Shown here in pieces: positions 61,032 to 64,000 of a stretch of DNA of 64,000 nucleotides (positions within the stretch are counted from its first letter, which is position 1; each line of letters opens with the position of its first letter). Made by a program: the position numbers and the translations under genes. The DNA is from Deltaproteobacteria bacterium (GTDB lineage Bacteria > Desulfobacterota > Deferrisomatia > Deferrisomatales > BM512). The notes below the pieces were generated by a model. That model searched no databases and had not been told where the DNA came from. It was given only the letters and a program-made list of their open reading frames with translations. The stretch lies in the NCBI GenBank assembly GCA_002869015.1, contig PKTT01000023.1, positions 1 through 64,000 on the forward strand. The letters run 5' to 3'.

Positions 61032-63299
61032 ATGTCAAAATCGCTCCTCATAGTTGAGAGTCCCGCCAAGGCGCGCACGATAAAGCGGTACCTGGGGAAG
61101 GACTTTATTGTTGAGGCGTCGGTGGGGCACGTTAAGGACTTGCCGAAGTCAACGCTTGGGGTGGACGTGGAGCACGGCTTCACCCCGCAGTATGGAGTCA
61201 TTCGAGGCAAGGGGAAGGTCATCTCCGCCCTTAAAAAGGCCGCGGCCGAGGCTGACGAGATATACCTTGCACCTGACCCCGACCGCGAGGGTGAGGCTAT
61301 AGCTTGGCACATCGCGGATGAGATTCGTCCCAAAAAGGGTGACAAGCCAATTCATCGCGTGATGATTCACGAGATAACCAAGAAGGGCGTCCGGGAGGCT
61401 ATAGCGCATCCCTCGGAGCTCAATGAGGATATCTATAATGCGCAGCAGGCAAGGCGCATCCTCGACCGCCTGGTGGGTTATCAGATAAGCCCAATCCTCT
61501 GGAGAAAAGTTAAGCGGGGCCTCTCAGCAGGGCGAGTTCAATCGGTGGCGCTCAGGCTTGTCGTAGAGCGCGAAGCTGAGATCAAGGCCTTTGTCCCTGA
61601 AGAGTATTGGAACCTCAAGGCAACCCTGGCCGGGGAAATTCCACCTGAATTCGTAGCAAAGCTCTCCAAGGTTGAGGGCAAAAAGATCAAAATCGCCAAC
61701 GCCGAAGAGGCGGCCGGAATAAAGGCGGAGGTCGATTCCGCTAATTTCGACCTCGCTAAGGTGGAGAAGCGCCAGCAGAAGAGAAATCCTTCGCCCCCCT
61801 TCATTACATCAACGCTACAGCGTGAAGCCTCTTTAAAGCTGGGGTTTTCAGCGAAGAAGACGATGATGATCGCCCAGCGCCTATACGAGGGTGTGGATGT
61901 CGAGGGGGAACCTGTCGGTCTCATTACCTATATGAGGACCGACTCAACGAGGCTTAGCGCCGACGCGGTAACAAATGTCAGGGAGTATATAGCCAAAAAA
62001 TTTGGCGAGGATATGCTCCCCTCAGCCCCTGTCGAGTATAAGGCCAAAAAGTCGGCGCAGGATGCACATGAGGCAATCCGTCCGACACACATATACTACC
62101 CGCCGGAGGCCGTGAAAAACTTCCTTGATAGGGACCAGTACCGCCTCTACAAGCTCGTCTGGGAGCGTTTTGTCGCATGCCAGATGAAGCCCGCTATATA
62201 TGACAGGACAACCTTCATAATAAATGCAGGCCGCTTTGAGCTGAGGGCCTCGGGCTCGATACTCCGCTTCAAGGGCTTCATGGCCCTCTACGTCGAGGAT
62301 AGCGAGGCCAACGGCAGCGATGATGAGAGTGAAGGAGATGAGGGGCGCATCCTGCCAGACCTTTCGGAGGGTGCTCCCTTAAAGCTCAAAAAGAGCGAGA
62401 CGAGTCAGCACTTCACCCAGCCCCCGCCACGCTTCACCGAATCTTCGCTGGTAAAGGAGCTGGAGGAGCAGGGCATAGGCCGCCCCTCCACTTACGCTTC
62501 AATCCTCTCCACCATCCGCGACAAGGGCTACGTGGAGATGGCAGAGCGAAAGTTCACCCCCACTGACCTCGGGACGCTGGTTTGCGAGCTTTTGGTTAAG
62601 AACTTTCCAGATGTCTTTGATGTGGGCTTCACCGCCTCCATGGAGGAGAGCCTGGACGAGGTAGAGGGTGGAAAGAGGGATTGGAGAGAGCTTTTAACCA
62701 AATTCTACAAGCCCTTCGAGAAATCCCTTGAGAGGGCTGAAGAGGAGATGGAGAACGTCCGCGCGCGCACTGAGGAGACCGACATAGAGTGCGATCAGTG
62801 CGGCTCCAAGATGGTGATACGGTGGGGGCGTAACGGCTTTTTTCTCGCCTGCTCGGAGTACCCCTCATGCCGCAACGCAAAGGGATTTGAGCGTAAGCCC
62901 GACGGCACCATAGAGGTTAGCGAGGGTGAAAAGCTGGATGAGTCATGCCCGGAGTGCGGAAAACCATTGCTCATACGCCAGGGCCGCCGTGGCCGCTTCG
63001 TCGCCTGCTCCGGCTACCCCGATTGCAAATTCACGCGCCCCGTAGGCACCGGGGTCGCCTGCCCAGGTGTTGAGGGCAAGAGCTGTGATGGGGAGTTGGT
63101 CGAGAAACAGTCAAAGACGGGGAGGGTTTTCTACGCCTGCAACAAATACCCTGACTGTACCTACGCCCTTTGGGACCGCCCCATTACCCGCGAGTGCCCG
63201 GAGTGTAAGAAACCATTTCTGGTGGAGAAGTTCACCAAGAACGGTACTCAGATTCGGTGCCCGCAGAAGGGTTGTGGGTATAAAGAGCAGGGTGAGTAG
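61032..63299 (+). CDS. topA: DNA topoisomerase I
   Basis: 755 residues. TOPRIM domain (SLLIVESPAKARTIKRYLG, APDPDREGEAIAWHIAD), catalytic Tyr in GLITYMRTDSTRLS, and the conserved SAQDAHEAIRPT. The C-terminus has four zinc-ribbon units starting at about 585: CDQCGSKM ... CSEYPSC, CPECGKPL ... CSGYPDC, CPGVEGKSC ... CNKYPDC and CPECKKPF ... CPQKGC. It removes negative supercoils. It follows dprA by 29 bases. Confidence 0.96.
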   Translation: MSKSLLIVESPAKARTIKRYLGKDFIVEASVGHVKDLPKSTLGVDVEHGFTPQYGVIRGKGKVISALKKAAAEADEIYLAPDPDREGEAIAWHIADEIRPKKGDKPIHRVMIHEITKKGVREAIAHPSELNEDIYNAQQARRILDRLVGYQISPILWRKVKRGLSAGRVQSVALRLVVEREAEIKAFVPEEYWNLKATLAGEIPPEFVAKLSKVEGKKIKIANAEEAAGIKAEVDSANFDLAKVEKRQQKRNPSPPFITSTLQREASLKLGFSAKKTMMIAQRLYEGVDVEGEPVGLITYMRTDSTRLSADAVTNVREYIAKKFGEDMLPSAPVEYKAKKSAQDAHEAIRPTHIYYPPEAVKNFLDRDQYRLYKLVWERFVACQMKPAIYDRTTFIINAGRFELRASGSILRFKGFMALYVEDSEANGSDDESEGDEGRILPDLSEGAPLKLKKSETSQHFTQPPPRFTESSLVKELEEQGIGRPSTYASILSTIRDKGYVEMAERKFTPTDLGTLVCELLVKNFPDVFDVGFTASMEESLDEVEGGKRDWRELLTKFYKPFEKSLERAEEEMENVRARTEETDIECDQCGSKMVIRWGRNGFFLACSEYPSCRNAKGFERKPDGTIEVSEGEKLDESCPECGKPLLIRQGRRGRFVACSGYPDCKFTRPVGTGVACPGVEGKSCDGELVEKQSKTGRVFYACNKYPDCTYALWDRPITRECPECKKPFLVEKFTKNGTQIRCPQKGCGYKEQGE

Positions 63300-63327
63300 C
63301 GACGTTGCCAAGTGGCTTATAGAAGCG

Positions 63328-63807
63328 TTATCGCTCCCATCTGCCGGATTTGCCGCCATCCTTAAGTAGTAATTTGACCTCGCCGATAACCATCCCGCGG
63401 TCAACTGCTTTACACATATCGTAGATGGTTAAGGCTGCAACGGAAGCTGCGGTAAGCGCCTCCATTTCAACGCCTGTGCGTGAGGAGACGCTAGCAGTTG
63501 CCCGGATGTCAATCCGGTTGGCCTCCTCGACGAGGTCGAAGTCGAGGGAAACCGAGTCAAGCCCTATGGGGTGGCAGAGGGGGATAAGGTCGCTTGTGCG
63601 TTTGGCTCCGGTGATGCCGGCGAGCCGGGCGACTTCTATTACGTCACCCTTTTTCATCTGGCGGTTCTTGACCTTCTGAAAGGTCTCAGCCGCCATTGTA
63701 ACGGTGGCTGCGGCGACGGCGACTCTGGAGGTTACCTCCTTGCCGCCGACATCGACCATGTGCGCCCCACCCTCGTCGTCAAAGTGGGTTAGGCCGTCAA
63801 ACGCCAC
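63328..63807 (-). CDS. moaC: Cyclic pyranopterin monophosphate synthase MoaC
   Basis: 159 residues from [36 protein letters not shown] and [20 protein letters not shown], quoted in parts, are the MoaC signature; catalytic His and Lys (the KAVDRGM region) are kept. It acts with MoaA in molybdenum cofactor synthesis, consistent with an anaerobic or nitrate-type respiratory metabolism. It starts four bases after the stop of the upstream minus-strand gene, so it belongs to that operon. Confidence 0.95.
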   Translation of the reverse strand: MAFDGLTHFDDEGGAHMVDVGGKEVTSRVAVAAATVTMAAETFQKVKNRQMKKGDVIEVARLAGITGAKRTSDLIPLCHPIGLDSVSLDFDLVEEANRIDIRATASVSSRTGVEMEALTAASVAALTIYDMCKAVDRGMVIGEVKLLLKDGGKSGRWER

Positions 63808-63811
63808 GGGG

Positions 63812-64000
63812 TTACTCCACTACTTCAAAGTGGTCAACTACAAGGAACTTGTAGTCGCGGCCCATTGCGTCAAATTTGCCGTAGGCGCGTATCTTGGAGC
63901 CCTTTTTAAGGCCCATCAATTCGGGAACCTGAATGTGGTTTTTCTTCAGGTAAAAGCGGATGAGATTTACCGGCCCAAGTGCGAAGCAGAAGTAATCTCG
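63812..64000 (-). CDS. C-terminal part of an unidentified protein, cut by the window edge
   Basis: The last 62 residues are readable: [19 protein letters not shown], ... [20 protein letters not shown] and [15 protein letters not shown] before the TAA at 63812-63814. The [10 protein letters not shown]...[10 protein letters not shown] pattern looks like an OB-fold strand set (as in nucleic-acid-binding or bacterial OB-fold modules) but is too short to assign. It lies four bases upstream of moaC on the same strand. Confidence 0.6.
   Translation of the reverse strand, partial: RDYFCFALGPVNLIRFYLKKNHIQVPELMGLKKGSKIRAYGKFDAMGRDYKFLVVDHFEVVE

Overview
The window reads as a chromosome segment of a Gram-negative bacterium with a double membrane: it carries apolipoprotein N-acyltransferase, a LolD-like ABC ATPase, several signal-peptide beta-barrel proteins and lipoproteins. 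The order DUF177-rpmF-plsX-fabD-fabG-acpP-fabF-rpiB/glyA-dCMP deaminase-nrdR-ribD-ribE-ribBA-ribH-nusB, the c-type cytochromes, a heme-c chemoreceptor and PAS proteins with a CxxC...HGICPxC module resemble Desulfobacterota/Desulfuromonadota (former Deltaproteobacteria). That placement is an inference from gene order and families. TTG and GTG starts with good Shine-Dalgarno sites are common. No rRNA, tRNA, CRISPR array, insertion sequence or prophage was seen.

Layout. 1-5.3 kb: small signalling and stress genes: a PAS protein, a NifM-like prolyl isomerase, a repeat protein coupled to a macro-domain protein, and a UV-damage glycosylase fused to DUF1722. 5.6-13 kb: a Cache-PAS histidine kinase with a NarL-type regulator, a 30-residue membrane microprotein followed by a structured intergenic region, a thioesterase, a membrane diguanylate cyclase, a porin-like protein behind a sigma-54-type promoter, a cytochrome lipoprotein and Hsp20. 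13-19 kb: envelope genes: a beta-barrel candidate, a PAP2 phosphatase, an ABC permease/ATPase pair, an isoprenyl diphosphate synthase and a MATE transporter. 19-27 kb: an ankyrin protein, a response regulator with a diheme lipoprotein, dusB with a Fis-type regulator, then pgpH-ybeY-corC.

27.2-35.3 kb is the most notable part: an alternative-function (Wsp-like) chemosensory operon of CheR-TPR, CheW, a chemoreceptor with a periplasmic CxxCH heme site, a CheA-REC hybrid, and one polypeptide joining CheB (REC-methylesterase) to REC-GGDEF. The predicted output is c-di-GMP synthesis rather than flagellar switching. It is followed by lnt and by prfB with its programmed frameshift.

38-64 kb is mostly housekeeping: a TPR/coiled-coil exported protein, the fatty-acid operon (no fabH in its usual place), a single-ORF RpiB-GlyA fusion, riboflavin synthesis, nusB, an orphan Dam-type methylase, dksA, priA, dprA, topA and moaC. 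The window ends inside an unidentified gene on the minus strand.
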